Assembly: GCA_026874595.1 (NCBI GenBank)
Contig: CM049320.1
Span: forward strand, 42,790,714 to 42,854,713
Source of the DNA: Sipunculus nudus
Taxonomy: Eukaryota > Annelida > Sipuncula > Golfingiida > Sipunculidae
Direction: 5' to 3'
DNA length: 64,000 nt
Positions 1 to 14,395 of this stretch are shown here, in pieces. Numbering within the stretch: the first letter of the stretch is position 1; each line of letters begins with the position of its first letter. Below the pieces are notes generated by a model, which did not search any database, had not been told where the DNA came from, and worked only from the letters and a program-made list of their open reading frames with translations. The position numbers and the translations under genes were made by a program.

Positions 1-191
1 ATTAAAGAAGCTGAAATAATTAAGACCACCAGTATTATGAGCCTTCTTGTAAATGACAATAATAAGAAAATTGTGTAGGTAACTGGATGATATAGTTGCT
101 TTTAATATTATTTAAACCTGTGATTGTAGTGCTAGTTTATAGCACTCATGGCTGCACAAAGTCTAGAATCCTACCATCAGTTTAAGTACAT

Positions 192-243
192 GTAATGGTA
201 ATAGTAATAGATACCCCAGTAATAGTAATAGTAATAGTAATAG
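192..243. repeat. GTAATA hexanucleotide microsatellite
   Basis: Repeated GTAATA units, slightly interrupted at about 211-219. The same hexamer recurs at 973-1023. Confidence 0.9.
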
Positions 244-972
244 AAGATAAAATGTGGTAATAGTAATGATACAATGTGGGGTGATGGGGATGCCCCCACC
301 TGTATCACATACAGTTGCTGATGCGCGTGGCAGACAATGTTCCAAGACCAGTTTGATGATAGAAGCCTTTATTCACAGGACAGAGTCTGGGCCAGTCTTT
401 GCTGAGGCCCTGCAGTGCCCAGCTAGACATGGTCCCTCTCTCTCTCTCTCTGTGCGCACTACAGATAGTTTTGTTACACAGCTTTCACGTGACATATGAG
501 ACATTCATATCCATATTTCTGCATTTCGTCATAAAAGCTAAACCTTATTGGATGACTCAAAGTAGGTCACAATTACATCAGAGTTATAAGTGTTCTTCCT
601 CACTTTCATGAGATCAGATTGGACAAAAGTGCTATGGAAAATCCCAAGTCTGACCTGACATGCATCCAGTTATAGACTGACCTACAAGTCCTATTTCCAA
701 ACTCGTATAAACATAATCTGCCTGCCTCATCATAGAAACCAATTTAGAGCTAATTTGTGAGAGTACAATAAGGCTCTACAAACATACTGAATTGCCATTA
801 GATACTTGGTCGTCTGATGAACATTAATTTCCTTTGGCTCTGTCTGAATATCAGAACAGACTGAAACTAAGATTGATTTTCATTTGCCTCTAAAGTAAAT
901 TTTAGATGAAATATTGAAATATTCCTTTAAATATATGTCAAGTCACATATACACCCTTTCTCACTCCATAAC

Positions 973-1023
973 AGTAATAGTAATATCAGAAATTGAAAGT
1001 AATAGTAATAGTAATAGTAATAG
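973..1023. repeat. GTAATA hexanucleotide microsatellite, second tract
   Basis: Same hexamer as the tract at 192-243, interrupted once near 985-998. The shared unit 750 bp apart suggests both belong to one old repeat. Confidence 0.85.
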
Positions 1024-2065
1024 AAAAACTGTAATAGCCCCCATGTCTGGAATTGGTGCATACCCATAGATCTTGGACTCCATCTTGTACTCAAGACTGG
1101 TGGTGCCATCTGCATGCTTACATGTGCTTTGGGTGAAAATTGCTCCTATCTAAGGAGTGGTTCAAGATATTGGTATGAAATTTGGCATCTCAATCCTTCT
1201 TGGAGAGTTTTACTTATAAACCAGACATATATATATATACAATATTTTGAACCGGTTTGTTCCTGAGAGTTACAGCCATCTACCAACATTATATTTTGGT
1301 CATCTAATTCCAGGGTCACAAAATGTTCCAGGTGTTGTGACCTTTGTTCGGCGATCGCTGTGGTTGACCTTCTAAAGTCTCTAAGTCTTGATAGCCACAA
1401 CTAATTTTATACAACTAGCTGATAAACTCGGTAACCAGAGGATGTATTAACATCCTGTCAGGGTTTAAGTGTCTGGTGACAAGGCTAGACCTGGGTGTTA
1501 ATATACTGAAAGTACAAGAACATCTCAGACCAGTTTTCTGAGGAGAGGCTATCAGATTTCACTTTCAGCGTGGAAATTATTGCTTTCTGTTTGGGAAATA
1601 TATTTCCTAGTTTAGCACTATGCTTTTTAGCTCAGCTGACTATAAGTAATCTGATCTATAGTCGTGGTCCATTGTCCGTCGTCCGTCCGTCTGTTGGGCC
1701 GTTCGTCTGTCTGTCCGTCCGTAAGACTGGCACGTTTTGACACACTTGGACGTATGAATCTGAAATTCGGCATACAGTTAGATGTCCCCAAAATCAGGAC
1801 TGCCTTATATCAAAACCACTCATATGGTTTTCTTCATATTTACCATAAATATTACTCTATATAGTTGCTATGTACATGCCAGAAATTAAGTCAGTATTAT
1901 TTAATTTTAAAAAGTTATGGGCCCAAACATAATGGACTTTGTAAAAAAATCAGGAAGATATTTGGTCACTTAAGACCAAAAGTGTTAAAGGTAGGGACTT
2001 TTTCCAGTAATACAACTTTAATCAATCAAAATTTAATTGTATACCAAAAATTAGATCAAAATCTG

Positions 2066-3152
2066 TTCATTAATATTTTAACTTATAGTTTCAGTTTTTT
2101 ACTCTGTATATATAATGATTGCAACTTTTGCAACAATTCTAATATTTTAACTTATATTTTCAGTTTTTTTTTATTAAAAATTTATGAAACCTGTACATAA
2201 AAAAATGATTCAGATAAAAACTTCTTAATGGAAAAAGTGGATATGCTTAAAAAAATAGGATTATATATAAACTTAAATGCATTATTCCCTTGAAAGTGAA
2301 ATAAAGGTATTAGTCCATTCTGTCCACTTGCCTGTCCATCTGTAAATTTTCATATGCATCACAGTATCTCAAAATTTTACTGTTTTTCTTCATGACAGTC
2401 TTGTCAGAGTATTAGTTTGCAATCATATATTTAGAACTTTACTATAACGAAGTAGGAGGGCCCCTTTCCTCTTAGCTTTTCATATTCTTATATAAATATT
2501 TCTACATCCACCTTCGTGCTGCCCTCACTTTTCCCTTCTCTGAACCCCATCCCAAAGTCAGCCTCAGTAAGCAAGAACAAGATGAATCAGATGTATTCAT
2601 ACTTTAATATTTTGTATAACTATTCGTCCATAGGTACCTATGTACATGCCAGAAATTATGTCAGTATTGTGTTATATGTAGACATAGTTGGCATCACAAT
2701 AATGTACCTTGTCAAGACTAAAGAGATATTGTGTCATACAGTCACAAATTCATAAATCACTTCATCAGCATAGTTAATCATAACATCATATCTGTCAAAT
2801 TGAACGCTTGCAGACTACCATACACTTTAGATCCTTCAACAAATAGCCTTATCATCATTCTACTACTGCTTATTACTGCTGTCATTGCATTCATATTTGC
2901 TCAAATATATCACAATTTTCAACTCCTCCTAAATAAATAAAAAATAAACCACTATATTTGACTCTTTTAATCCATCAGTCAGGTAATTTCATGTATCATT
3001 TACTCACATATTACATTACATTCCTTTATAATAGCCCAACATGTCCATGATATTCATAAGCTTTATCGACTCAATATAGTATCACAGTGGAGAAACATTT
3101 ATAGTCCAATCACGATCAGCTGAGCGCCGTGACCCATGGGTCCCTTGTTTTA
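2066..3152 (+). mobile_element. 5'-truncated family C copy nested in the 1626-8244 element
   Basis: This segment interrupts a core phrase that is intact at about 11,250-11,320. Its last 1 kb is closely similar to 7247-8244, and it ends with the full family C terminus: CAGCTGAGCGCCGTGA, the palindrome GACCCATGGGTC, then CCTTG. It has no 5' AGCTCAGCTGA end, so the left boundary is approximate. Confidence 0.5.
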
Positions 3153-4775
3153 TATATTGGCAAAAATATAAAATTGGTACCTTAAATTTTGCCCAACTTT
3201 GGCCACAGCACGTTTTTTTCCTGTAAGAACTGTGGATTTAATTTTCACAGCATGTACACATAAGGATTTAATCTGTTAAAATCTGAAATTTGAAAATAAA
3301 AGCTGCAAAATTAGGCTAGTTATTGAATTTTTTTAGGCTCTTATTGTATTCCCTTACATTGTCAAGCAATCTACTTTGATGACTGTAGGTCATTCAGTGC
3401 ACATCTCTATGCTCCCCAGGCTGTTGGAATAATGTTAGATGTCCCCAAAATCTCCAACCATACAAAAAATTGGGTCATTAGGACTTCGTACCTTCGAGAT
3501 ATTAAGGAAAAAGCTCCGTTTTCCATAAAAAAAGCCATTGTTACACTTCAAGGCTGCCTAATATCAAAACCACATCTGTTTTTGATCATATTTAGTATTC
3601 ACATTCTTTCATACATTTTCTATGAACATACCAAAAATTAGGTCAGTAATAAGTATTGGTTGAAGTTATGGGCCAAAATATAATGCAATTTTTAAAAAAA
3701 ATCAGGAAATATATTTACTCACCTAACATGAGAATTGCTGAACCTAGAGACTTTTTTCAAGAATATAACTTTATTTAATCAAGATTCAATTGTTTACCCA
3801 AAATTAGATCTAAATTTTGCAAATTTCAAAGTTATTAGCATAAATAAAAAATCAATACCTTAAATTTTGTCCAACTTTGGCAATGGCATGTTTGTTCCCT
3901 GTAAGCACTGTTGATTTAATTTTCACAGCATATAAACATAAGGAATTAATCTTTTAAAATCTGAAATTTCAAAGAAATTGATGGGAAAGAATAGCTTTTA
4001 TACACGTTTTCATACACCATGTCAAGTGTTGTTTACATCTAGCCCACCTAGTAGTACAGCCTTCACTTGCATTATGTAACCCACCCCAGGCAGCTTGCTT
4101 TGGCTCAGCTTGGCCACTACCAGCAGGCTTCCCCTCTGCCCTGCACCCCACCCCCCCTGATGGTGCATAAACTAGATGAATGTTATTAATTTCTGTATAT
4201 GATTCATTCTTATTCTAGGCTATGCTACATTTTAGATTTTGTATTGTACCACCAGGGTTACAATGATTAAAGTGTACATTTAATTGTGTCCACAAAGTGG
4301 TGTATTGCTATGAAAGTGTGGATGTTCGTCAGATAAGTAATTCCTTTCTTTAGAAGAGTAAAAACTTCACCAGGTGTGAAATTGACTATTAATGCCAGTA
4401 ATAAATTAAAACTGGGATAGTAATTAGCACAATGATATTGTTTGTCCCTCATTCAACCAACAGTGTGTATACTTTATTTGAAAAGATGTTTTATTTTATC
4501 AAATTTACTGAATCTTTTATTTTATTTTGGTGGATAAAATTAAGCATGTACTGAAAACTCCAATGTGCAAAACTTTTTAATAGTGATTCAAGGAATATTC
4601 TTGTAGATGCCATGTTGTGGCATTATTTTCTTTTAAATTCAGTTTAAACATTTATGATTTAAAAAATAAAAAAATATATGTGTATGCATAATATGACCCA
4701 ATATGAGCTACACTCAGGATATATAATGATTGCAACTTTTGCAACAATTCTAATATTTAACTTATATTTTCAGTT

Positions 4776-7246
4776 TTTAGCTCAGCTGACTATAAGTCAT
4801 CAGAGCTATAGTCATGGTCCATTGTCCGTCTGTCCGTCCGTAGATGTGGCACGTTTTGAAACCGTAAGACCTAGGAATCCAAAATTTAGCATAATGTTAG
4901 ATGTCCCCAAGATCTCCTACCAAGCCGGAAACTGGGTCTTTGCGACTTCGTTCCTTTGAGAAATTAAGGAAAAACCTCAATTTTTTATTAAAAACCTATT
5001 TTCACACTTCAGGGCTGCCTAATATCAAAACCACTCTTCTGTTTTTCCTTATATTTACCATAAATATTCCTCTATATAGTTCCTATGTACATGCCTGAAA
5101 TTATGTCTGTATTATATAATTTAAGAAAGTTATGGGCCAGAACATAATGCATTTTGTAAAAAATCAGGAAAGATATTTGATCACGTAACACAAAACTTGT
5201 TAAAGCTATGGACTTTTTTTCAAGTAATAAAACTTTAATTTATCAAAATTGAATTGTATACCCAAAATTAGATCAAAATCTTTTAAATTTTTTAAAATAT
5301 TAACAAAAATAAAAAATTGGTACCTTAAATTTTGCCTTACTTTGACCATGGCACGTTTTTTTCCTGTAAGTACTTTGGATTTAATTTTCTCAGCATGTTT
5401 TTGTTAGCATTTTGTCTATTAACAAAAAATTTGAAACCAGTTGATAAAAAACTGTAGATTTAATTCAAGTTTTCAAGCACCATGTAATATATTGTTTACA
5501 TCAGGCTAGTGTTATGCAGTTTGCAAGAGCTCAGCTCCCCAGCTTAAGCTCTCAGTTCGTAAAATTTGGCATACAATTAGATGTCTCCAAAATCCCCTAT
5601 CATGCCAAGAATTTGGTCACTAGGACTTAATACCTTTGAGATATTAATGAAAAACTTCATTTTTCAATTAAAAACCCATTGTTACACTTCAATACTGCCT
5701 AATATCAAAACCACTGATCTGACTTTAATCATATATAATATACATGTTTTTCTATACATTTTCTGTGCACATGCCAGAAATGATGTCAGTATTGCGTAAT
5801 TGTTTTAAGTTATGGGCCCAGACATAATGCACTTTGTAAAAAATCAAGAAATATATTTACTCCCTTAACAAGGGGCTTGCTGAAGCTAGAGATTTTTTGT
5901 CAGGGATGTAACATTATTTAATCAAGATTCATTTGAATACCAAAAATTATAGTTCTGAATTTTTAAAATTTTATAAGTTATTAGTATAAATATAAAATTA
6001 GTACCTTAAATTTTGCCCAACTTTGACCATTTCACTTTTGTTTCATGTGAGCTCTGTTTATATAATTTTCATGTCATGCACACATAAGGATTTCAGCTTT
6101 TTAGTTTAGAAAGCTGAAAGAAATTGGCCAAAAATTGTAGCTTTTATTGATGTTTTTATGAGACCATGTCAGACCTTGGCTCTCTCCAGCCACTCTTGAG
6201 TCCTCTGTGTGTTGACCTTGTTGAGCTTTCAGCAAATTATGCACGCTTGAGGCGAGGCATATACTTGGGCAGCCAGGCAGCTTATGGCCAGCCAGAATTA
6301 ACTTGCAGTTACTGATGATATAAGAATCTTGTATCGATGGATAGAATGTCACGTATTCCAAATAACACCATGCAGTCACCTATGGCATATTTCAGTTCAA
6401 TTTTAATAATAAAAAAGTAAATCATATTATTCATTACTAATCATTAGGGATCATATGAAGGAAATTAATGATAGACAAAGATGCAGTTGATAATATTAAT
6501 CTAGATTCCTACTGTGTCTAGTGTGTACATTGAAGTGAAATTAGTCCTAAATGAGTATATCACATTTATTTTTTTTTAATATAAATAAAAGCCATAAAAC
6601 CAGGTACTTATGATCATTATTTAAATGTGTGAATTTTGTACATTCTGGATTCTCAACACCATTATTTGGTGAAAATTGATTAAATACCAGACATGGTGGG
6701 AATACTTTGCAATTGTATTTAAATACGAATATGAATATGTACTCCATTATAAAATTTCTTGCATAAAGAATGGGAATCCAGGTAAAAATGAAAGTATATG
6801 AGTACCAGTGCAAATACTTTCCAAATGTATTCATGAATGCATTCATGAATATATTCTTTAATATTATTTTAATAATCATTTCAGTTGTATTTCATTTTAA
6901 AAATCATACGATTCTTTTATTATTTTTAATTAAAATTATATCTGGGACAACATTTGTAACATTTTTTATTAAATAGTTAAACTCTTATATTATATGTTCT
7001 GCTTATAAGTTATATGGCCAAGTCTAAATCTGTGTGACAATAGTACTCCATTTGTTAATAAAATAAATGAAATCAATTCTCTTCTCTGTCTCCAAAGGTG
7101 CTATCAAAATCATACATAAGCTAAACAACAACAACTCATAATACAGCTTATACTTATTACCACACAAAACCAGCATGTGCCTCATTTCTAAATCATATTT
7201 TTTTATTATATATAACAGCTGAGCACCGTGACCCGTAGGTCCCTTG
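4776..7246 (+). mobile_element. family C HINE-like element, complete, nested
   Basis: It starts TTTAGCTCAGCTGACT with a short GTCC microsatellite (4826-4842) and ends CAGCTGAGCACCGTGACC...CCCTTG. Host sequence ending TTATATTTTCAG on the left and beginning TTTTTATTAAAAATT on the right is continuous at about 2160-2175 and 12,880-12,900, so the insertion point can be read directly. Two core units of roughly 400-450 bp with recurring phrases (CCTAATATCAAAACCACT) precede a unique 3' half. Confidence 0.65.
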
Positions 7247-8244
7247 TTTTTATTAAAAATTTATAAAACCTGTAAATAAAAAAAAAATGATTCAGATAAA
7301 AACTTCTTAATGGATAAAGTGGATATGCTAAAAAATAGGCTTATATATAAACTAAAATGCATTATTCCCTTGAAAGTGAAATAAAGGTATTAGTCCATTC
7401 TGTCCACTTGCCTGTCCATCTGTAAATTTTCATATGCATCACAGTATCTCAAAACTTTTACTGTTTTTCTTCATGACAGTCTTGTCAGAGTATTAGTTTG
7501 CAATCATATATTTAGATCTTTACTATAACCAAGTAGGAGGGCCCCTTTCCTCTAAGCTTTTCATATTATTATATAAATGAAAAACATTACAATAGAATAT
7601 TTCTACATCCACCTTCATACTTCCCTCACTTTTCCCTTCACCGAACCCCATCCCAAAGTCAGCCTCAGTAAGCAAGAACAAGATGAATCAGATATATTCA
7701 TACTTTAATATTTTGTATAACTATTCGTCCATTATGGTACCAATGTACATGCCAGAAATTATGTCAATATTGTGTAATATGTAGACATAGTTGGCATCAC
7801 AATAATGTACCTTGTCAAGACTAAAGAGATATTGTGTCATACAGTCACAAATTCATAAATCACTTCATCAGCATAATTAATCATAACATCATATCTGTTA
7901 AATTGAAAGCTTGCAGACTACCATACACTTTAGATCCTTCAACAAATAGCCTTATCATCATTCTACTACTGCTAATTACTGCTGTCATTACATTCATATT
8001 TGCTCAAATATATCACAATTTTCAACTCCTCCTAAATAAATAAAAAATAAACCACTATATTTTACTCTATTAATCCATCAGTCAGGTAATTTCATGTATC
8101 ATTTACTCACATATTACATTACATTCCTATATAATAGCCGATCATGTCCATGATATTCATAAGCTTTATTGACTCGATATAGTACCACAGTAGAGAAACA
8201 TTTATAGTCCAATCATGATCAGCTGAGTACCCATGGGTCCCTTG

Positions 8245-8879
8245 TTTCTTTTGCAGAACTGCTCAGAATGAAATGAAAGGGAGTCCAAAGTATGATTCAC
8301 CACACTGCTTCTCCTCTGTCAGGCTCTGTGTAAAGGTTAATCTGACCCTTCATTGAGTATCAAAAGCTGAAACTTGTGGTGTATATGTGTGATATATCAT
8401 ATTTACAACAAGCATAATTTAATCTTATGTATAATTTGCCAGTGTAATAGAAAAATTATATTTATTGCCACAACTTAAATATTAATGGTAACCACACAAA
8501 ATGTTGGTTTCATGACCATTACCTCTTCTACACAATCCCTGCTAGCAAGAAAGAATAAAATTGAAATCCACTAATGTGCATCAGACGTCAAAACTGATAA
8601 ATGTAGCTCCAGTCTATTTACCCTGTACATAACAGACATTCATGTGTCACCTATTGTGCCTGATGTGATTTTTAACATTTGAAACATGCTTGCAATGTTA
8701 GAATTCCTTATAATAATGTTATTTCATAAAAGTGGCTTTCAGTAGCAGATTAAGCACCAGCCTGCCACCCAAACATTGATTTTAATTAACGTTGATGTTG
8801 AGGTGGTTGAATGACTACAAGCTATAGGGTTTGGATCAATTCTAGTATAAGTAGTTGTGCACACCAGTTCTAACAGTGC
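8245..8879. other. non-coding, no feature seen
   Basis: AT-rich sequence with no repeat unit, splice-flanked ORF or element terminus that I recognise. Confidence 0.5.
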
Positions 8880-10440
8880 TTTTTAGCAGAGCTGACCGAA
8901 AGTCACCTGATTTGTAGAGATCACTCTTTGTCTGTCTGTGTCCATTAACAGGGCACAAATTGTAACCTTTGGACCAAGAAACTTCTACTTACAACCCATA
9001 GAGGTCCATAAGAAATCTCTTTGGAAACCTGAAATTAGGTCACTCTGACTTATTCCTATGAGCTATGGGGTTCGAAAGTACCCCCCAGAATAATTAAAAA
9101 TTTGATACAAAAGCTCCAATATCTGAATAACTAATGCATTGATTGCCATGATTCTTTCCATGCATATTGATCATTGAGTGTTGCATAATTTCCTGAAGAC
9201 TGATGGTGCCACTTGTATTTTTTCTAATTTAATGCATTTTTTTCTCTATTTTTTACCTTCAGATGAAGCAGAACATCCCTTAAAGAGCCCCCCGCAACAC
9301 GAATATAACCTAGTGTTTTGCACTCACAACACGTGTGAGGTCCATGGGCACATCATATCTACCTCACCTAATTGTATGAAAGTTGTAAACTGGCCACGTA
9401 ATGCCAGGTCTGAAAAGTTTGCTTTGTAATACACAGCTTGTTGTTGTTTTCCCAAGCACATACTTACCATGTTTGAAAATAACAAAATAGCTGTTCTAAA
9501 TGGCAAAGTTTATGGTCAAAGCAGATAATTCTGTCTTACACCCAGTTCCGTTTTTAGCATACAAGTTTCAAAGTCATGACAAATATGTCAGATACATGGT
9601 CTTCTAGCAGAGTTGAATAAAATGAGACACCTTTGATAGGTATGTTTAATTCTCACTACAAGTCAAGAATGATCTTTCAACAGGGCACAACAATTAGACC
9701 GAGAAACTTCCTACTGTACATCAAGGGAGCTGAAAACATGATTTTGAGCATTAACTCAGTCAGATGGGACACAAATTGTATCGGCTTTAGGCCTAGAATC
9801 TTCTAACAGTACACCCATGGAGGTAAAAAAATCTGTATCAAAACCTGAAATTAGGTGAGTGTGACCTATATCCTCCAAGCTATGAAGCTCGAAAGTACCC
9901 CCTGGAAAAATCAAATAATTTATTACAAAAGCTCCAGTATCTGAACAACTAATGAATTGATTGCCATGATTCTTTCCATGCGTTTTGATCATTGAGAGTT
10001 GCATAATTTCTTTAAGACTTGTGGGGCCACCTGTTTTTTTTTTTTTATTTTTTAAGGCTTTTTTCTCTATTTTGAGACCTTCAGATGAAGCAGTCCTTCC
10101 GTTAACAGGGCACAAATTGTAATGGTTAGATCTAGAAACCATTATAACTGTACAACCAAGGAGGTTCTAGGCAAATCTCCTGGGAAACCTTAAATTAGGT
10201 CATGGTGGCCTATATTTGTGACCTACAGGCTGAAAACCTGATTTTGAGCACCCAGTCAGTAAGATGGGGTACAAATTGTATTAGTTGGGCCTAGAATCTT
10301 CTAACATGACATTCAGGTAGGTCCTGGGTAAATCTGCATGGACACCTGATATTAGGTCATGATGACCTATATTCTGTAAACTATGGGCCAAGAGCATGAT
10401 TTTTAACACTCTGAATATCAGACGAGTATCAAATTGTAAC
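8880..10440 (+). mobile_element. degenerate C''-type element, 3' end not found
   Basis: It begins TTTTAGCAGAGCTGACCG, a decayed version of the family C 5' end, followed by CTTTGTCTGTCTGTG and GGGCACAAATTGTAA. The core phrase around ACCTGAAATTAGGTCA recurs at about 9028, 9848, 10,190 and 10,345. The same phrases occur in the intact C'' element at 34,826-36,752, which supports the assignment. ORFs in this stretch are element sequence and are not taken as genes. Confidence 0.5.
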
Positions 10441-10705
10441 ATAAAACAAAGTTTCGTAGATATATTTATATATAAATATTGTTAACTGTATTGAAAGAGT
10501 TCATTCACAATTTGAATAAACATGTACAATGGACACAACAGGGCAACTATACATTTCTATCGTACAATGGCCATGGTTCTCTAAAACTGCGTTGTGTTCA
10601 ATATTGTGCCATACATCATTTTAAAGGTTATTTTAGCCGCAGTGACATAGGCAATATGAAAATAAATAATTTTTAATGTACATATAATTTAGTGATTTTA
10701 CCGTT

Positions 10706-13700
10706 TTTAGCTCAGCTGACTATAAGTCATCTGAGCTATAGTCATGGTCCATTGTCCGTCGTCCGTCCGTCTGTCTGTCCGTCTGTCCGTCTGTCTGTCT
10801 GTCCGTCTGGATGTCCGTCCGTAAGACTGGCACGTTTCGACACCGTTGGACCTACAAATCTGAATTTCGGCATACAGTTAGATGTCCCCATAATCTCCTA
10901 CCATGCCAAAAATTGGGTCAATAGGACTTCGTTCCTTTGAAATATTAAGGAAAACCTCAATTTTTTATTAGAAATCTATTTTCACACTTCAGGACTGCCT
11001 AATATCAAAACCACTCATCTGGTTTTCTTCATATTTACCATAAATATTCCTCTATATAGTTCCTATGCACATGCCAGATATTAAGTCAGTATTATATAAT
11101 TTAAAAAAGTTATGGGCCCTAACATAATGGACTTTGTAAAAAAATCAGGAAGATATTTGGTCACTTAAGACCAAAAGTGTTAAAGGTAGGGACTTTTTTC
11201 CAGTAATACAACTTTATTTAATCAAAATTTAATTGTATACCAAAAATAAGATCAAAATTTGTTAAATTTTTTTAAATATTGGCAAAAATATAAAATTGGT
11301 ACCTTAAATTTTGCCCAACTTTGGCCATGGCACGTTTTTTTCCTGTTAGTACTGTGGATTTAATTTTCACACCATGTATACATAAGGATTTAATCTGTTA
11401 AAATCTGAAATTTGAAAATAAAAGCTGCAAAATTAGGCTAGTTATTGAATTTTTTTGGAGGCTCTTGTTGTATTCCCTTACATTGTCAAGCAGTCCACTT
11501 TGATGACTGTAGGTCATTCAGTGCACATCTCTATGCTCCCAAGGCTGTTGACATAATTTTAGATGTCCCCAAAATCTCCTACCATACCGAAAATTGGGTC
11601 ATTAGGACTTTGTTCCTTTGAGATATTAAGGAAAAAAAAACTCTGTTTTCCATAAAAAAAGCCATTGTTACACTTCAAGGCTGCCTAATATCAAAACCAC
11701 TGATCTGTTTTTGATCGTATTTAGTATTCACATTCTTTTATACATTTTCTATGAACATACCAAAAATTAGTCAGTATTGGGTATTATTTTGAAGTTATAG
11801 GCCAAAACATAATGCAATTTTTTTTTAAATCAGGAAATATATTTACTCACCTAACATGAGAATTGCTGAACCTAGAGACTTTTTTTCAGGAATATAACTT
11901 TATTTAATCAAGATTCAATTGATTACCCAAAATTAGATCTGAATTTTGCAAATTTTTCAAGTTATTAGCATAAATAAAAAATCAATACCTTAAATTTTGT
12001 CCAACTTTGGCAATGGCATGTTTGTTCCCTGTAAGCACTGTTGATTTAATTTTCACAGCACATATACATAAGGAATTAATCTTTTAAAATCTGAACTTTC
12101 AAAAGAAATTGATTTTATCATGTTTTCATACACATTGTCAAGTGTTGTTTACATCTAGCCCACCTAGTAGTACAGCCTTCACTTGCATTATGTAACCCAC
12201 CCTAGGCAGCTTACCTTGGCCCAGCTTTGCCACTACTAGCAGGCTTCCCCTCTGCCCTGCACTCATCCCCCCCCCCCCCCCAGCTGGTGCATAAACTAGA
12301 TGAATGTTATAATTTTTCTGTATTTTATTTTATTCTTGGACATGCTACATTTTAGATTTTGTATTGAACCACCAGGGTTACAATGATTAAAGTGTACATT
12401 TAATTGTGTCCACAAAGTGGTGTATTGCTGTGAAAGTGTGGATGTTCATGAGATAAGTAATTCCTTACTTCAGAAGAGTAAAAACTTCACCAGGTGTGAA
12501 ATTGACTATTAATTCCAGTAATTAATTAAAACTGGGATAGTAATTAGCACAATGATATTGTTTGTCCCTCATTCAACCAACAGTGTGTATACTTTATTTG
12601 AAAAGATGTTTTATTTTATCAAATTTACTTTTATTTTATTTTGGGGAAAAAGATTAAGCATATCCTGAAAACTCCAATGTGCAAAACTTTTTAATAGTGA
12701 TTCAAGGAATATTCTTGTAAATGCAATGTTGTGGCATTATTTTCTTTTAAAATCAGTTAAAACATTTATGATTTAAAAATAATAAAATATATGTGTATGC
12801 ATAATATGACCCAATGTTTTTTACTATGTATATATAATGATTGCAACTTTTGCAACAATTCTAATATTTTAACTTATATTTTCAGGTTTTTTAATTAAAA
12901 ATTTATAAACCTGTAAATAAAAAAATGATTCAGATAAAAACATCTTAATGAAAAAAGTGGATCTGCTTAAAAAAATAGGCTTATGTATAAACTTAAATGC
13001 ATTATTCTCTTGAAAGTGAAATAAAGGTATTAGTCCATTCTGTCCACTTGCCTGTCCATCTGTAAATTTTCGTATGCAACACAGTATCTCAAAACTTTTA
13101 CTGTTTTTCTTCATGACAGTCTTGTCAGAGTATTAGTTTGCAATCATATATTTAGAACTTTACTATAACCAAGTAGGAGGGCCCCTTTCCTCTTAGCTTT
13201 TCATATCTTATATAAATGAAAAACATTACAATAGAATATTTCTACATCCACCTTCATGCTGCCCTCACTTTTCCCCTCTCTGAATCCATCCCAAAGTTAG
13301 CCTCAGTAAGCAAGAACAAGATGAATCAGATATATTCATACTTTAATATTTTGTATAACTATTCGTCCATAGGTACCTATGTACATGCCAGAAATTATGT
13401 CAATATTGTGTAATATGTAGACATAGTGGGCATCACAATAATGTACCTTGTCAAGACTAAAGAGATATTGTGTCATACAGTCACATATTCATAAATCACT
13501 TCATCAGCATAGTTAATCATAACATCATATCTGTCAAATTGAACGCTTGCAGACTACCATACACTTTAGATCCTTCAACAAATAGCCTTATCATCATTCT
13601 ACTACTGCTTATTACTGCTGTCATTGCATTCATATTTGCTCAAATAAATCACAATTTTAAACCTCTCCTAAATAAATAAAAAATAAAACACTTTATTTGA

Positions 13701-13820
13701 CTCTATTAATCCATCAGTCAGGTAATTTCATTTATCATTTACTCACATATTACATTACATTCCTTTATAATAGCCCAACATGTACATGATATTCATAAGC
13801 TTTATCGACTCGATATAGTA
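10706..13820 (+). mobile_element. family C HINE-like element, long form, 3' truncated
   Basis: This is the least interrupted long copy here: 5' hairpin (AGCTCAGCTGACT / AGTCATCTGAGCT with loop ATA), a long GTCC/GTCT microsatellite at about 10,755-10,822, two core units to about 12,110, then a unique 3' half. It breaks off at CGATATAGTA (13,820), where other copies continue for about 65 bp to the terminal GACCCATGGGTC hairpin. The next element or rearrangement begins exactly there. Confidence 0.65.
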
Positions 13821-14395
13821 AATTCAAGGTCCCAATTTCAGGAACAGGGCCGGGGTAGTGTCAGCGGTTTCAGGCCTCAAAATTTGTCTGATACGATGAA
13901 AAAAAGGTTGCGGTGGCTGAAAATGGGATATGGACCCACTGCATGGAGTCCCGCTGGGTCCGCTTCTGCTACTTACGATGTATGCATATTTCTGTTTCCT
14001 TCTTCAGGAACAGTTTCCTTGCAACGTACATTTAAGTAATCTTTCATGTGTTCCTCAAATCAACATATTCTTTATACGTCCAACGATAGAAACCAGTCAA
14101 ATATCAACGAAACACTGTATGCCTCCGCGTCTCATTCCGGTTCGCAATGTAAACCTTCACTGACCAGGTCTTCAAGGTAAACATACCAGGATATGATTTT
14201 TGCCACGAGCACAGCGCCACAAAATTACAGTAAAACATTATTTGTACATATCGTATTCCAAGAGTATCCCACTAAAAATCTATATTTTCTTTTAACTTTT
14301 ATAATGATAAATGAGCCAAAATTTAATATCTCAGTAAATATATCTCCCAAACCGCGGTAAAAAGCCCGGTATACAGGGTTTATCAGCTAGTATAT
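13821..14395. other. unclassified insertion-like segment ending CTAG
   Basis: The sequence replaces the missing 3' end of the neighbouring family C copy. It is more GC-rich and ends with an imperfect hairpin (AAAGCCC ... GGGTTT) followed nine bases later by CTAG and a T, which resembles a rolling-circle element 3' end. I could not find a convincing matching 5' end, so this is only a possible Helitron-like element. Confidence 0.25.

Larger units (their letters stand above)
1..1625. other. non-coding flank, no gene seen
   Basis: No exon with convincing splice sites or conserved protein similarity is recognisable. The stretch holds two hexanucleotide microsatellites and, around 1085-1250, a degenerate fragment (a near GGTGGCGCCACC palindrome, then a phrase also found near 43,145-43,240) that resembles the 3' part of the family D element described at 38,094. 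Confidence 0.6.
1626..8244 (+). mobile_element. family C HINE-like element, interrupted twice
   Basis: The 5' end TTTTAGCTCAGCTGA opens a near-palindrome, followed by a GTCC/GTCT microsatellite (about 1674-1725) and core sequence. The same element resumes at about 3153 and again at 7247, and ends at 8221-8244 with an inverted copy of the 5' end (CAGCTGAG), a remnant CCATGGG hairpin and CCCTTG before TT. Two insertions split it: 2066-3152 and 4776-7246. Continuity was judged by comparison with the less interrupted copy at 10,706. No transposase or helicase coding is visible, so it is non-autonomous. Classification is by architecture only. Confidence 0.6.

Noticed and set aside
10692-10940. ORF with CPSVRLSVCPS repeats
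   Set aside because: It is the GTCC/GTCT microsatellite of family C; similar ORFs at 1664, 34,778 and 48,361 have the same origin.
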